A stretch of 64,000 nucleotides of DNA from Scatosoma sp045660265 (lineage in GTDB: Bacteria > Bacillota > Clostridia > Christensenellales > Borkfalkiaceae): contig JAZRDM010000005.1 of NCBI GenBank assembly GCA_045660265.1, positions 16,371 through 80,370 of the forward strand, in the 5' to 3' direction. Below the pieces are notes generated by a model that saw only the letters and a program-made list of their open reading frames with translations, was not told the DNA's origin and searched no databases. The position numbers and the translations under genes are program-made. Numbering within the stretch: the stretch's first letter is position 1; the number at the start of each line of letters is the position of its first letter. Shown in pieces: positions 8,426 to 19,099 of this stretch.

Positions 8426-9706
8426 TTATGGATTGATTTCGAACTTGCTGTTGTCCGTTACGGTGATACCGTCGTACACCGCTAAAAATTCTGCGTCCGT
8501 TTCATGTGCGCCGCCGAACAACCACTTATCCGATTGATAGGTATCGCCGATTTTAGAAATGTTTTCAATTCTTCCCTCGCCGATATTTACTTGCATCTTA
8601 ATATCGAACGTAACGTTTGCAAAGCTTGCGCCTTCCGTTACACCTGCGCAGAGCGCATATGCCGTAATGTTCGCATTTTCATCCGAGAATTGCGACTTGT
8701 AGGTAAGCGTCAAATTTTCCAAGGTTACGTTTTTCATAACCGCTGTGGCTTGAATCGTACCAAACAAGGAAATTTGTCCGCCGTTTTTAATAGAAGCTTT
8801 TTGCAAATTCAAGTTTTTAATGGTAAATCCAAAACCGTCAAAGTTTGCTGCAAAATTTCTGCCTAAAATCGTCCCGCTGCTTTCTGCGCTGCAGTCGATA
8901 TCTTCTGCAAGACAATAATTTTTCTTCGTCGAAAGGTTGGTCGTAAAGAATTTCTTTACTTCCTCTGCGCTACGTAAAACGTCCCACTCACCTTTGATGT
9001 ATTTTGCGTAAATGTTTACGTCGCCTTCGCCGCTTTGTCTAAGAGGCCATTTTACCGGTTGCGTTCCCGCTTTATCATAATAATAATTTAAGAACGTGTA
9101 ACCTTCCGTTACCAACGGACCTGTTTCCAAATCGGGCTGGCCTACGATACCAGAGCTTTCAAACGCGTATTTCGTAACATAGCTTTCGTTTTGATACGTC
9201 GTGCCGTTTGCCGCAATGCTTGCGTCGGCTTCGCAGGAAAGGTAAACGTTTACCTTATCCTTGCTTTGCCATTTTGCTGCAACGTACCAATGATCGCCCT
9301 CTTGTAAACGCACGCTAAAGTCAACTGCTTCGGTTAACTCTGCATCCCCTAAATTACCGCCGACAGGCATAGGATTTTCTCCGTCCGTTACGTTGACGAA
9401 ATACCAACCGACAAATTCGTGTTCGGGGCGGGAAATGCTAACCGAACCGCTGGTAACCTTTACTTCTTCCGTGCCGATATTAACCGCTACGGAGTTTGCT
9501 TTAAAATACATTTCCTTTTGGTCTTTACCGGGCGTGGATTCAAACATACCGCCGTTTGCAAAATAGGTAACGCGAGCCTTAATGTCGTACATATCGACAA
9601 CGTCATCCATCGTGATACCGATTTGACATCCTGCCAAAGTGAATACGGACATGATGACGAGTAAAATCGAAAGCATCAGTTTTTTGAAATTTTTACTCAT
9701 TTTCAC
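8426..9706 (-). CDS. Surface lipoprotein with InlB-type repeats and an adhesin-like domain
   Basis: This 426-aa lipoprotein has a signal peptide and lipobox TLAGC. Residues about 40-240 carry InlB/Listeria-Bacteroides-type beta repeats (ARVTYFANGGMFEST, then HEFVGWYFV, later YTFLNYYYDKAGTQPV and VNIYAKYIKGEW). The second half (LAEDIDCS, FAANFDGFGFTIKNLNL, LFGTIQATAVMKNVTLENL) is typical of GLUG-like right-handed beta-helix segments in surface adhesins. The start codon overlaps the end of the subtilase gene by 14 bases, so the two are translated from one message. It may bind peptides, the protease or the cell wall; the precise role is unknown. Confidence 0.75.
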   Translation of the reverse strand: MKMSKNFKKLMLSILLVIMSVFTLAGCQIGITMDDVVDMYDIKARVTYFANGGMFESTPGKDQKEMYFKANSVAVNIGTEEVKVTSGSVSISRPEHEFVGWYFVNVTDGENPMPVGGNLGDAELTEAVDFSVRLQEGDHWYVAAKWQSKDKVNVYLSCEADASIAANGTTYQNESYVTKYAFESSGIVGQPDLETGPLVTEGYTFLNYYYDKAGTQPVKWPLRQSGEGDVNIYAKYIKGEWDVLRSAEEVKKFFTTNLSTKKNYCLAEDIDCSAESSGTILGRNFAANFDGFGFTIKNLNLQKASIKNGGQISLFGTIQATAVMKNVTLENLTLTYKSQFSDENANITAYALCAGVTEGASFANVTFDIKMQVNIGEGRIENISKIGDTYQSDKWLFGGAHETDAEFLAVYDGITVTDNSKFEINP

Positions 9707-12700
9707 CCTCCTTATCCTCTTTTTCTTCTAAGTTTTCTTCAGGTTTTTTTCCGCTGTTTTGTACAAATACTTCTTTTAAGCTCAAGCCTTTCACCTTTAA
9801 GAAGATGAATCCGCCAGCTGCTGCAAGCACCACCGCAGCGCCTACGCAAATGCCGATAATTGCGCCTGCGTCAAGCGTTTCAGGTTGTTCCGTCGTTCCG
9901 CCTACGCTATCCGACGAACCGCTTTGCGTATCGCTTACGTTATCCGACGAGCTGTCCGAAGACGTATTAGACGAATCATCGATATCAGGCGTAACGGGCT
10001 TCGCTTGTACCGTAATGGTGATACGCGCCGTTTTGCCGCTTTCCGTATGCGTTGCAACTACGTACTTATCGCCCGATTTTAACGCATATTCGCTGATGGG
10101 ATTGCCTTCTCTGCTTGCAAACGTAAATTGCGAAAGATCTGCGGTTTCCGTCGAGCCGTCTTTGTAGACAATCGTAAGTTTCATACCCGTGGGATCGAAC
10201 GTGTCGCCTACGTAATACGTTGCTTTATAGCTCGTTGAATCAAAGGTGATTTTATCAACCGCTACCGTAAGCCCAAATGCGTTTTTCACTGCTTTGAGCG
10301 CTGTTTCAACGGCTACAAGCTTTTCTGCGTTGTCCGTGCCGATAAACGCTTTTTGCGTTTCGTCTTTTACGTTATTGAAATACGTACGCGCCAACATTAC
10401 TTTATCCGAAAGCGCGATAACCTCTTCCTTCGTCGTGTTCGACGTCGTGATTGCGGAAATTTCAGCCGCCGTAGGCAATGCTTCAATCATTTCCTTTGCT
10501 TCACGCGTGTAATCTTCCATAGCAACTTCCGTTGTATTTCTTACGCCGAAGTATTGTCTGTATACATAGTTATCGTATCCCTTTGCATTTACGGGATAGT
10601 TAAGGATAAGCTTACTTGTCGTTTGTTTATAATTTTCGCTGTTATGAGGATATCCAGACAACGTGGGATCACGATAATCTGCGATAGCGTCATTAAAGTT
10701 ACGGTAATACATACCTTTGTAAATACCGCCGATATCGTCAATTTCGTCTGCTACGCTCTTAACGAATACCGATTCAAGCCAAGGCGCTTGCATACTGTTG
10801 AGCGTGTATTCCTTGATACCGCTGTAGAAGAATGCCGCGTCGCCGATGGTGTTTACGCTGTAAGGCAATTCTATCTTAGAAAGCGCGCCGTTCTTTAAGC
10901 CGTTGAACGCGTACGCCTTGATAGAAAGCGTGCCGTCGATTGCTTTATAGGCTTTGTTTACGCCTACTTTTGCGCTGGGATATGCAACAAGCTCGTATTC
11001 GTTTTCCGAATAAACGATAGCGCCGTTGTCTTCCGAAAGCACGAAGTAGCGATACAATACGTCTTCTACTGCGATAAACGCTACGTTTTGCGCATCTACC
11101 GTGAATTTCGTCAAGTTCTTCGCGCTTGCAAACGCTGCTTGACCGATTTCCTTGGTTGCCGCGCCGATTGCAATTTCACTTGCGCTGTTGCCGTAGAAAG
11201 CAAATTTGCCTATCTTTTCCGCTACGGGAGCACTAACCGACGTTGCAGACGAGCCGCCGTTATCCACCGCGAAGGCATAGTCGCCTACGTACGTTGCATT
11301 CGTCAAGTTAATAGACGAAAGCGAGTTGCAGTTATAGAACGCTCTGTTGCCAACATAGGTTAAGTTGCTTACGTCAAGCGTTAAGTTTTTACACTTTTCA
11401 AACGCTGCCAAACCAACGTAGGTTACGTTGGGCATAATTACTTCTTGCAAAGAAGTACAGCCACTGAACACACCTTGCGAAATTTCGTATTCGCCATAGC
11501 CGTTATTAGCCGCTTCGGTGCCGATATACCCTTCAAAGAAGTAGTAGTAACCGTCTTCGATTTTCGTCGTCGAAGAACCGAGCGTTACGCTTTCAACGGA
11601 AGTGTTGTTCATAAACGTGAGCGTACCAGCCGTCGTTGCGTCGCTGTCAAAGACAACCGTCTTTAATTTGCTTGCACCGACAAAGGTTTGCGAGCCAAGC
11701 GACGTAACTGCGGGCATTGTTACCTGCGTCAAGTTTGTACAACGAGCAAACGTTTGATTACCCATCGTCGTGATTTGAGCGGGTAAGGTTACCTGCGTCA
11801 AGTTTGTACAATTTGCAAATACGCTGTTGCCAAGCGTGTTTATAAGCGTGTTATCTTCAAACGATACGCTGGAAATTTTACTTCCTGCAAATGCGTTATC
11901 GCCTATCGTTGTTACGGATGCGGGAATGGTAATGCTTGTTAAACCGCTATTTGCAAAGGTATATGCTTTGATTTCGTTGAACGTTCTTCCGCCGAAATCG
12001 ATTTCCGTCAAGCTTGCGCCGTTAAATGCGCCTTCGCCGATTTCAATCGCACCGCCGTTTTCAAACGTTACTTTGTTAAATTTGCTGTTTGCAAATGCGT
12101 AGGCAAAAATTTCTTCTATGCTGTTTGCAATGGTAAATTCGCCTTCGCCTGCGTCCTTCGTAACAAGCAACAGCTTGCTGCCGTCTGCATTGTAAAGCAC
12201 GCCGTTTACCATTTGATAGTTGCTAAGACCTTCTACGTCTACGGACACGCCGTTAAATGCGAAGCCGAGCATATTCAGCTTATCAAATTCAAACGAATCG
12301 GAAAGTTTTACGCTTTGTACAGCCGTACCGCTTAAAATGTTCGAGCCTACCGTCTTTAAGCCGTTGGGAATGACAAACGAGGTGATTGCCGTATTTGCAA
12401 ACGCGTTGTTGCCGATCGAACGAATGGTTGCGTTGCCAAAGCTTACGCTTGCAAGATTTCTACAGCCCGAGAATGCGTTATCGCCGATATCAAATAACAA
12501 TTCGCTGTTGCCGTCTGCGTTAAAGCTTATGCTTTCTAAGCCAGAAAGGTTTGCAAACGCTCTCGCGCCGATTTTCGGCGTTTTAATTTCAATCGTTTTA
12601 ATTTTGTTGCAGCCTTCAAACATTCTTTCGCCGATTGCCGTGAATTTACCCGTCGTAACCGTCGTTAAGTTTGTACAGCCTTTAAATACGCTTCTGCCGC

Positions 12701-15700
12701 TCATGTGCAAGCCTTCAAGGTTTGCTTCCGTCAACGACGTACAGCCTTGGAACGCGTAATCGTGCATTGTGCCGATTTTGTTCATTTCCTTAATTTCGGA
12801 AAGCGACGTACAGCCTGCGAAACATTCTTTACCAACCGTAAACGTCTTCACGTTTCTCAAGTCGATAAACTCAAGGTTGGTACAGCCATAGAAGACAATG
12901 TCGTTCATAAGCGACAATTCGCAGTCGTCAACTGCCGTTTCGTTTACCGAATCAAAATAGATACCCTTGAGTGCCGTACAATTGTAGAACGCTGCTTGAT
13001 AAATTTGCGAAAGTTTCTTGGGCATTAAGATGTATTCGATATTATCGTTATCCTTAAATGCCTCTTCGCCGATATTCATTACGTTAAGCTCGTTGGGGAT
13101 AATCAATAATTTTTGACCGCCCTCTACAACGGACTTACAGTTGGGACACTTATTTCTAGTGTTTGTAGGGTCATCTGCTGCGCTGACAAGCTCGTCATAC
13201 ATAACCGCTTCGTCGCAACCCTTACAAATTTCACCGTTGTAACCCACGCCGTTATAATCGGTAAGCGTGTAGTTGCTTACGGTAAATTCGTCTTGTACGT
13301 CGAAGAATACCGACGTCGAAACAGCCATACCGCTTACGCTTGCCGTAACGCTTGCCACGCCTTCTTTCAATATACGGACTTTGCCAGTATTATCGATTTC
13401 AACAACCGAATCAGAGCTGGTCGACCAGTTGATTTGTAAATCTTTTACAGGGTAATACCAAGGCTCAGGAATAATTTCCAAAGTAAATTCTTGGCCAGCG
13501 TTTACACTTACCACGCCTTGCGCCTTTTGCAATGCGCGGGTATGCGTTTCTACCAAGCCGAAGGAAATGCCCGTCAATTTCAAAGGCTTCACTTCTTCCG
13601 TAACGTGAACCTTAATATTTCTAACTACGCCCTTGCCGTTGGAAACGGATACGGTTGCGCCACCTTTCGGCGTTTTTCTCAAACCAACGATTTCGCCGTC
13701 CTTTACTGCAACGAATGCATTGGACGTTGTATTCCAAATAAAGTTCGCGGGTACTTGCTTAACGTCATCCCTAAATTTCACCTTGTGCGCTTCGTTGATA
13801 GCAATGGTAATTTCGCTTTCGTCTTCTGCTAATTCAAACGTATCAGGTAAAGCTACGCTTTGGAGTTCTTCGTAATCAAGCATATATACGCAGTTATTAA
13901 GCGCATAGTCGTCAAGCTGTACGTACAACTCGCCCTTATATTTATCGTAAAGATCGGTAATATCCAAAGAAACCTTGGAAAGCCCATTTCTTACCGGCTT
14001 GCGTACAGGTTCGATATATTCTGTTGCTAAAACGAGGATATCGTCGCCCGTTACCTTATCTTGATCAAGATAGCAAAGCATTACCGATTGAGGATAATGG
14101 TTATCATAAATTTCTAAATCGAGGTAAATTTGGTTCTTTTCAACGTTATTTACCTTCGTCGTTTGGTAACGTACGCTAGCCTTTTCCAAAATAGGCGCGT
14201 CATAGTCAACCGTGAAGGAGAATTCGAATTTATTGTCTTCCTTCAATACGTCTTGATCGCCATACGCCAAATAGAAGTCGAATTCCATAGTGTATTGACC
14301 GTTTTGAGCCAAACCAAATTCGTTGGGGAAGATGTTTAACTCGACGTTTGCAGGTCTGCTTCCGCCACCGCCAGAATACGCCTTACCTACTCTGTGAATG
14401 GTATCCGTTAAGATGAGTTCACCCGTTTCGGTGTTGTACATTCTGTAATCTACACGGCTAGCGTTTCTAAGCAAGCCCGTGTAAACGGCTTTAATACTCG
14501 TCGAGGTCATGTAGTTGCCGACGCCGTTCGTTGAAACGTAATCGTTATATCTGGAAACGGACGCGTATTCTTCTTTTGCGTACATGGGATCTGCGTCTTC
14601 GGGTAACAAGTACACGTAACCGCCCATGGGCAATACGTACGTTTCGTTATAGTACGCCGTGAAAGGTTGGGTTGCGTAAACGCTCGCTTGAGGTTTTTCT
14701 TCGTCGGGAATGGACGTATCTTGTTCCTTTTCCGCAAGTTCGTATGCCGACCAGTCGAGCATCGTACCGTCCGTCCAGTCGCCAAGGAAGCTAAGGAAAG
14801 GCAACGTCAAATCGCTTTGCGTCTCGTTCGTAAGTTGGATAAACCCTTCTACGTACATACCGTTTCTAAAGCTGTTTTTAATGTATTTAATTTCTTCTGC
14901 AGAAAGAGAAATTTCTACTTCTACCACTACTTCACTGTTTGCAGGAACAACAATCTTATCCCCTGCAACTGCTTGACCGCCCACTTTCCAACTAGGAGCA
15001 AGGTCATCTAAGATGCATGCTTGTTCGGCTACGGCAAGACCGTCGCTTGCTACCGATTCGGTCATTACGATAGAATTCATACCGAAAGACAACTCGCTTG
15101 CGCCGAAGTTTCTTATGTTGAAGGAAATCGTTTGCTTGAAATCGCCGTCCTTTGCATTGTTATGATCGTACGAACTGCCCAATGCAGGCGTGTCGCCAAG
15201 CTCTACCTTCGGACGATAGTCGTTATCAGCGTTGTTCGTATAGATATACGCTTGCGTTCTGCTGCCATCCGTCGCTAAAATATGGTCTAAGCTTGCCAAC
15301 CCTGCGCCTTGCTTACGGGGAGAATATGCCAAACCGTCTTGGTCAACGGCAATCGTTGCCGTACTCATGGTCAGCTGGTTCACGAGACGGTTGATTGCAA
15401 CCGATTCGCTTACGTTATACACTTCCATAACGCGTTGTACTTCCGCCGACATTTCTTGCTTGATGTAGCTTCTAACGAGCGTTGCAAAACCTGCCATGTT
15501 CGGCGAAGCCATACTCGTACCGCTTTGTTCGCCGTAACCGCCGGGAACGGTGGACGTGATTTCGCCGCCGTGCGCCGTGATTTCAGGCTTTAATTTTAAG
15601 TCGGGCGTGGGCCCCCACGAAGAGAATTCGCTCATGAAAGGCCCAGCCGCATATTCGTCGATATTAACGGTGAACTTGCCCGTTAAGCCGTTTCCAGCCT

Positions 15701-17498
15701 TTGCAGCTGCTACCATTGCTTCGCCCGCTTTCATATTGATGGAAATTGCGGGAATGCGCTTACTTTCTTCAATTTCGCCAAGCATCATTCGGATAACGCC
15801 AGGCACGTTATTATATACGATAATTGCCGCAGCGCCCATTGCACGCGCCGTTTCTACTTTTTCTTGGAAGGTCGTGTCGCCACGCGATACTAACGCAACG
15901 TTCCCCTTTAACGCCTTTATTACCGCATCACTGTAGTCTGCACGGCGGCCTACGTTGGGGACAACAACGTAAGTGAATTCACCCGTCGTTCTGCCTTCGC
16001 CTAAAAGTTCTTTCGCAAAATCGAAAGGATTGCTGTTTTCGTCGTTTGCTTCTTCAAAGAATACCGCTTTTTCGTGTTCTGCATCGCCTTTGTTTGCAAG
16101 CACGTACGGAGATTTCTTACCGCTGATACTTGCTACGGAAAGTGCCGAAGAGTACGTACTGGGCGAACCTACGGTTGCAGAGTCGGGGTTGGAAACAAGG
16201 TTGGTACCGAACGCGCCGCCGTATGCAGACGAGTAGTCGTTACTTGCAGCAGCAATCAACGAAATACCCGCCGTTTGAATGCTGTTGTAAACCTTTTCCA
16301 TGTAGTCGCCTTCTTCGTCGCCTACCGTGTGAGAGAAGCCTGCCGTCGTACCCAAACTCATGTTGATAACGTCAACGCCGAGCAATACGCAGTCTTCAAG
16401 TGCAGCCAAAATATCTTCGCTGACTGCACCGCCGATATCTTTACTGTCTAAATCGTCCGTGAATACTTTACAAATAACGAGCTGTGCATCAGGCGCAACA
16501 CCGACGAACGTTTCGTCGATATGGTTACCATCCTTATCCGTATAACCGTTTTCGTCGTAACCCGCAACGATACCTGCTACGTGCGTACCGTGGTTGGAGT
16601 AAGAGGGATATACGTCTGCGTCTTTATCCGCATAGTCGTATGCGAAAGGCACTTTCGCGCTAACGTATAATTCTGCCGCAGACGAGGTTTTTTCCGCTGC
16701 AAAATCGCCCGTTTTAAGCAACTCTTCAATGCTGCTTTCCGTCCACATGCCTTCCCACGTGCCTTCCGACATAAAGCGTTGGTAAGCGTCGTGCGTGTAG
16801 TCTAACCCGGTATCGAGAATAGCCACTTTCATGCCTTTGCCCGAGTAGGTTGCCGCATATGCCGACGAATCGTAAATACCCGTTTTATAAACGTTGGTTT
16901 TATTGGTAATATCCGAAGCGCTAGCACCCGAAAGTCCCGTAACACCCGTTTCCGAGGACGAGGGATATAAGTACGTGTTGGAAACAACTACGCTTTCAAC
17001 ACCGCTCATTTCTTGAATGGTAGAAACGTATTTGGTATTGATTTCGATTGCTACTGCATTATCAATTGCGCTGTATGTATCTGCAAGCGTATAGCTGATA
17101 CCCTTTTGAGAAAGCTTGCTTAAGAAGGCGCTTTGTTGTTTCGCAATCGCTTGCTTTGCCATTTCGCCAGACCACGATTCTGAGAACGAAGAAACGTCTT
17201 CGCCGTTCGCTTTTGCAAGCAACGACTGTTCGTCTAAGCTGACGATAACCGTCTTCTTCTCGTACGTTGCCGTCTTCTCCGTTTCTAATACGGACGTATT
17301 AAAATTCGCTTCACGAATCGCAGACGTGTTGTATTGCCCCGTAACGTTCGTGATCGTCATTTGACTTTCGGACGTTGATGCAACGCTATCGCCTGTGGGT
17401 TGTTCCGCCTGTAATCTTATGTTTTGCTCGATTGCTAACGACGAAACCATCATAGCTGACATAGCTAAACATAAAACTCGCTGTAAGCTCTTTTTCAT
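9693..17498 (-). CDS. Giant surface subtilisin-like serine protease (S8) with BspA leucine-rich repeats
   Basis: This 2601-aa protein is a cell-surface endopeptidase. In order: signal peptide (1-32); an I9-like propeptide (about 80-175); an S8 catalytic domain with Asp 229 (AILDTGLDYTHD), His 303 (SNHGTHVAGIVAG), Asn 420 and Ser 662 (GTSMASPNMAG); a protease-associated domain inserted at about 500-612; Fn3-like domains as in C5a peptidase/lactocepin; a bacterial Ig-like region; a long array of BspA-type LRR_5 repeats (about 1490-2330, repeated motifs such as IGDNAFSGCRNLASVSF); a Big_3-like domain; a Ser/Asp-rich linker; and a membrane anchor (about 2540-2565) with an acidic tail. There is no LPXTG motif. 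The start has a strong ribosome site (GGGAGG). It heads the peptide-uptake operon, so it probably supplies peptides to it. All catalytic residues are present. Confidence 0.92.
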   Translation of the reverse strand: MKKSLQRVLCLAMSAMMVSSLAIEQNIRLQAEQPTGDSVASTSESQMTITNVTGQYNTSAIREANFNTSVLETEKTATYEKKTVIVSLDEQSLLAKANGEDVSSFSESWSGEMAKQAIAKQQSAFLSKLSQKGISYTLADTYSAIDNAVAIEINTKYVSTIQEMSGVESVVVSNTYLYPSSSETGVTGLSGASASDITNKTNVYKTGIYDSSAYAATYSGKGMKVAILDTGLDYTHDAYQRFMSEGTWEGMWTESSIEELLKTGDFAAEKTSSAAELYVSAKVPFAYDYADKDADVYPSYSNHGTHVAGIVAGYDENGYTDKDGNHIDETFVGVAPDAQLVICKVFTDDLDSKDIGGAVSEDILAALEDCVLLGVDVINMSLGTTAGFSHTVGDEEGDYMEKVYNSIQTAGISLIAAASNDYSSAYGGAFGTNLVSNPDSATVGSPSTYSSALSVASISGKKSPYVLANKGDAEHEKAVFFEEANDENSNPFDFAKELLGEGRTTGEFTYVVVPNVGRRADYSDAVIKALKGNVALVSRGDTTFQEKVETARAMGAAAIIVYNNVPGVIRMMLGEIEESKRIPAISINMKAGEAMVAAAKAGNGLTGKFTVNIDEYAAGPFMSEFSSWGPTPDLKLKPEITAHGGEITSTVPGGYGEQSGTSMASPNMAGFATLVRSYIKQEMSAEVQRVMEVYNVSESVAINRLVNQLTMSTATIAVDQDGLAYSPRKQGAGLASLDHILATDGSRTQAYIYTNNADNDYRPKVELGDTPALGSSYDHNNAKDGDFKQTISFNIRNFGASELSFGMNSIVMTESVASDGLAVAEQACILDDLAPSWKVGGQAVAGDKIVVPANSEVVVEVEISLSAEEIKYIKNSFRNGMYVEGFIQLTNETQSDLTLPFLSFLGDWTDGTMLDWSAYELAEKEQDTSIPDEEKPQASVYATQPFTAYYNETYVLPMGGYVYLLPEDADPMYAKEEYASVSRYNDYVSTNGVGNYMTSTSIKAVYTGLLRNASRVDYRMYNTETGELILTDTIHRVGKAYSGGGGSRPANVELNIFPNEFGLAQNGQYTMEFDFYLAYGDQDVLKEDNKFEFSFTVDYDAPILEKASVRYQTTKVNNVEKNQIYLDLEIYDNHYPQSVMLCYLDQDKVTGDDILVLATEYIEPVRKPVRNGLSKVSLDITDLYDKYKGELYVQLDDYALNNCVYMLDYEELQSVALPDTFELAEDESEITIAINEAHKVKFRDDVKQVPANFIWNTTSNAFVAVKDGEIVGLRKTPKGGATVSVSNGKGVVRNIKVHVTEEVKPLKLTGISFGLVETHTRALQKAQGVVSVNAGQEFTLEIIPEPWYYPVKDLQINWSTSSDSVVEIDNTGKVRILKEGVASVTASVSGMAVSTSVFFDVQDEFTVSNYTLTDYNGVGYNGEICKGCDEAVMYDELVSAADDPTNTRNKCPNCKSVVEGGQKLLIIPNELNVMNIGEEAFKDNDNIEYILMPKKLSQIYQAAFYNCTALKGIYFDSVNETAVDDCELSLMNDIVFYGCTNLEFIDLRNVKTFTVGKECFAGCTSLSEIKEMNKIGTMHDYAFQGCTSLTEANLEGLHMSGRSVFKGCTNLTTVTTGKFTAIGERMFEGCNKIKTIEIKTPKIGARAFANLSGLESISFNADGNSELLFDIGDNAFSGCRNLASVSFGNATIRSIGNNAFANTAITSFVIPNGLKTVGSNILSGTAVQSVKLSDSFEFDKLNMLGFAFNGVSVDVEGLSNYQMVNGVLYNADGSKLLLVTKDAGEGEFTIANSIEEIFAYAFANSKFNKVTFENGGAIEIGEGAFNGASLTEIDFGGRTFNEIKAYTFANSGLTSITIPASVTTIGDNAFAGSKISSVSFEDNTLINTLGNSVFANCTNLTQVTLPAQITTMGNQTFARCTNLTQVTMPAVTSLGSQTFVGASKLKTVVFDSDATTAGTLTFMNNTSVESVTLGSSTTKIEDGYYYFFEGYIGTEAANNGYGEYEISQGVFSGCTSLQEVIMPNVTYVGLAAFEKCKNLTLDVSNLTYVGNRAFYNCNSLSSINLTNATYVGDYAFAVDNGGSSATSVSAPVAEKIGKFAFYGNSASEIAIGAATKEIGQAAFASAKNLTKFTVDAQNVAFIAVEDVLYRYFVLSEDNGAIVYSENEYELVAYPSAKVGVNKAYKAIDGTLSIKAYAFNGLKNGALSKIELPYSVNTIGDAAFFYSGIKEYTLNSMQAPWLESVFVKSVADEIDDIGGIYKGMYYRNFNDAIADYRDPTLSGYPHNSENYKQTTSKLILNYPVNAKGYDNYVYRQYFGVRNTTEVAMEDYTREAKEMIEALPTAAEISAITTSNTTKEEVIALSDKVMLARTYFNNVKDETQKAFIGTDNAEKLVAVETALKAVKNAFGLTVAVDKITFDSTSYKATYYVGDTFDPTGMKLTIVYKDGSTETADLSQFTFASREGNPISEYALKSGDKYVVATHTESGKTARITITVQAKPVTPDIDDSSNTSSDSSSDNVSDTQSGSSDSVGGTTEQPETLDAGAIIGICVGAAVVLAAAGGFIFLKVKGLSLKEVFVQNSGKKPEENLEEKEDKEGENE

Positions 17499-17663
17499 AA
17501 AACCTCCCGCCTTAAAAATAAGGCAAAATCTGCCTAATAATATATAATGTAATGAAAATTTGGTTTTTTTTGGACAATTTAGGGTATTTTTCTCTTAATT
17601 TTGAAGTAGAAAAAAACCCATTAGGGCATAATACCCACGCTATCATCCCATTTTAATATTCTT

Positions 17664-17692
17664 ATTGTATACCTATTTTCATTTTTTGTCAA
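17664..17692 (-). promoter_or_regulatory. Sigma-A-type promoter of the protease/peptide-uptake operon
   Basis: On the minus strand a perfect -35 TTGACA (17692-17687) is 17 bases from a -10 TACAAT (17669-17664). Transcription would begin near 17657, giving a leader of about 160 bases before the protease start. The leader contains a short hairpin (GGCAGATTTTGCC) but no riboswitch that I recognise. Confidence 0.75.
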
Positions 17693-18010
17693 CATTTTTT
17701 TGCCTTGAAAATACATTTTTCACATTTTTAGCAATCTATTTTTCGAATAGCAACCTTTTCTATAAACAATTTTCATCTTAAAATATGAATTTTTTACCCT
17801 TTTTTAGCCGTTTTAGGCCCTTTTTTATCTTTTTATTGATGTATAAATATTTATTTTTCGTGAATAAATGTATAAAATCGATTATTCGAATACTAAAAAC
17901 CATACTCCTTCCATAAAAACGGAAAGGCGACATACCCATCATCCCAAACGTTTTCTTTGTAAGACTGTCTCATTTGCGCATTTGTAAATTTGCACACTCA
18001 AACGCGGATA
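17693..18010. other. AT-rich intergenic stretch without a gene
   Basis: About 320 bases rich in poly-T and poly-A tracts. No frame on either strand has both a ribosome site and convincing codon content. I see no RNA fold or repeat here beyond simple AT-rich tracts. Confidence 0.6.
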
Positions 18011-18040
18011 AAAGAAAAAATACGCCGTAACGGCGGATTT
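18011..18040 (-). terminator. Intrinsic terminator after the pseudouridine synthase gene
   Basis: On the minus strand CGCCG and CGGCG pair around TTA (extended by a weaker outer pair) and are followed by TATTTTTTCTTTTA. It lies just downstream of the stop codon at 18054. Confidence 0.75.
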
Positions 18041-18053
18041 TTCGCTTTTTTTC

Positions 18054-19091
18054 TTAAAATAATTTCCTAAATACCGAAGGTACGGGCGCGGTGATTGTAA
18101 TCAATTCTTTGCTGACAGGGTGAATAAACTCTAATTTAGAAGCGTGTAAGCCTAATCGCCCTAACGGATTTTGCGTAAATCCGTATTTTTCATCCCCTAC
18201 TACCGCATGGCCCTGTGAATGTAATTGTACGCGGATTTGATTTTTTCTGCCAGTATCAATTTTAACACGCAATAATGCGTATTTATCATTTTGCTCTACT
18301 ACCGTATAATGCGTAATTGCCTTTTGCCCTGTCGGGTCTTGCGTGGCATATACTAAATTGTTGGCATTTTCTTTTAAATAAGATACTATCGTGCCTTCCT
18401 TTTTCTCGAAAACGCCTTCCGCGACAGCGTAATATTCGCGGGTTTGCACGTATTCATTCCATTTCATTTTTAACATAGAATGAATTTTAACGTCCTTTGC
18501 AAACAACAACACGCCCGACGTTTCCTTATCGATACGGTGCAAAATAAACGGGCGTAACGCTTTGCTTTGCGATTGTAAATACGACATTACGTAACCGAAT
18601 GCGCATTCCGTTTCTTTATCGCTTTCTACCGAAAGCAACCCCACCGGTTTATCCACGGCAATAAATTCGTCTGTTTCAAAAATAATTTTCAGCTTAGGCG
18701 GGGCGGGACGAGCCTCGCGGGCTTGTCTGCCTATCAACTTTTTAGGTGCAGATGCCCCGTCAACGCTAGTTTTAGAAATTTTTACTTCGTCGTCTTTGGC
18801 AAGCACGAAATTATACTGCGTTACCACACTGCCGTTGACAAGAATTTGGCGTTTGGTCAATAAGGATTTTACGTTATTTCTGGACGTGTGGCATTTGCGG
18901 AGCAAAAATTCTAACAGCTCGTCGCTGTGGTTGACTTTATAGCTTGCCACATAGGAAGAATTTACACTTTTACTGCCCTTTGATTTTTGTTCAACGCGAC
19001 CATGCCCGCTATGTTTATCATTTTTAGAAGAATTTACACTGCGTTTATTTAATTGTTCGTTTTTATTTCCAAAACGATTTTTTTCGCCCAT
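18054..19091 (-). CDS. RluA/RluD-family RNA pseudouridine synthase
   Basis: This 345-aa enzyme isomerises uridine to pseudouridine in rRNA or tRNA. The first 60 residues are a basic, Ser/Asn/Lys-rich extension. An S4 RNA-binding domain follows (LLRKCHTSRNNVKSLLTKRQ ...), then the catalytic domain with the RluA motif HRIDKETSGVLLFAK containing the catalytic Asp, and the later RKNQIRVQLHSQGHAVVGDEKYG motif. It starts 8 bases after the lipid kinase stop codon, so the two are co-transcribed. The target base cannot be read from sequence. Confidence 0.92.
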   Translation of the reverse strand: MGEKNRFGNKNEQLNKRSVNSSKNDKHSGHGRVEQKSKGSKSVNSSYVASYKVNHSDELLEFLLRKCHTSRNNVKSLLTKRQILVNGSVVTQYNFVLAKDDEVKISKTSVDGASAPKKLIGRQAREARPAPPKLKIIFETDEFIAVDKPVGLLSVESDKETECAFGYVMSYLQSQSKALRPFILHRIDKETSGVLLFAKDVKIHSMLKMKWNEYVQTREYYAVAEGVFEKKEGTIVSYLKENANNLVYATQDPTGQKAITHYTVVEQNDKYALLRVKIDTGRKNQIRVQLHSQGHAVVGDEKYGFTQNPLGRLGLHASKLEFIHPVSKELITITAPVPSVFRKLF

Positions 19092-19099
19092 ACCTTCTT

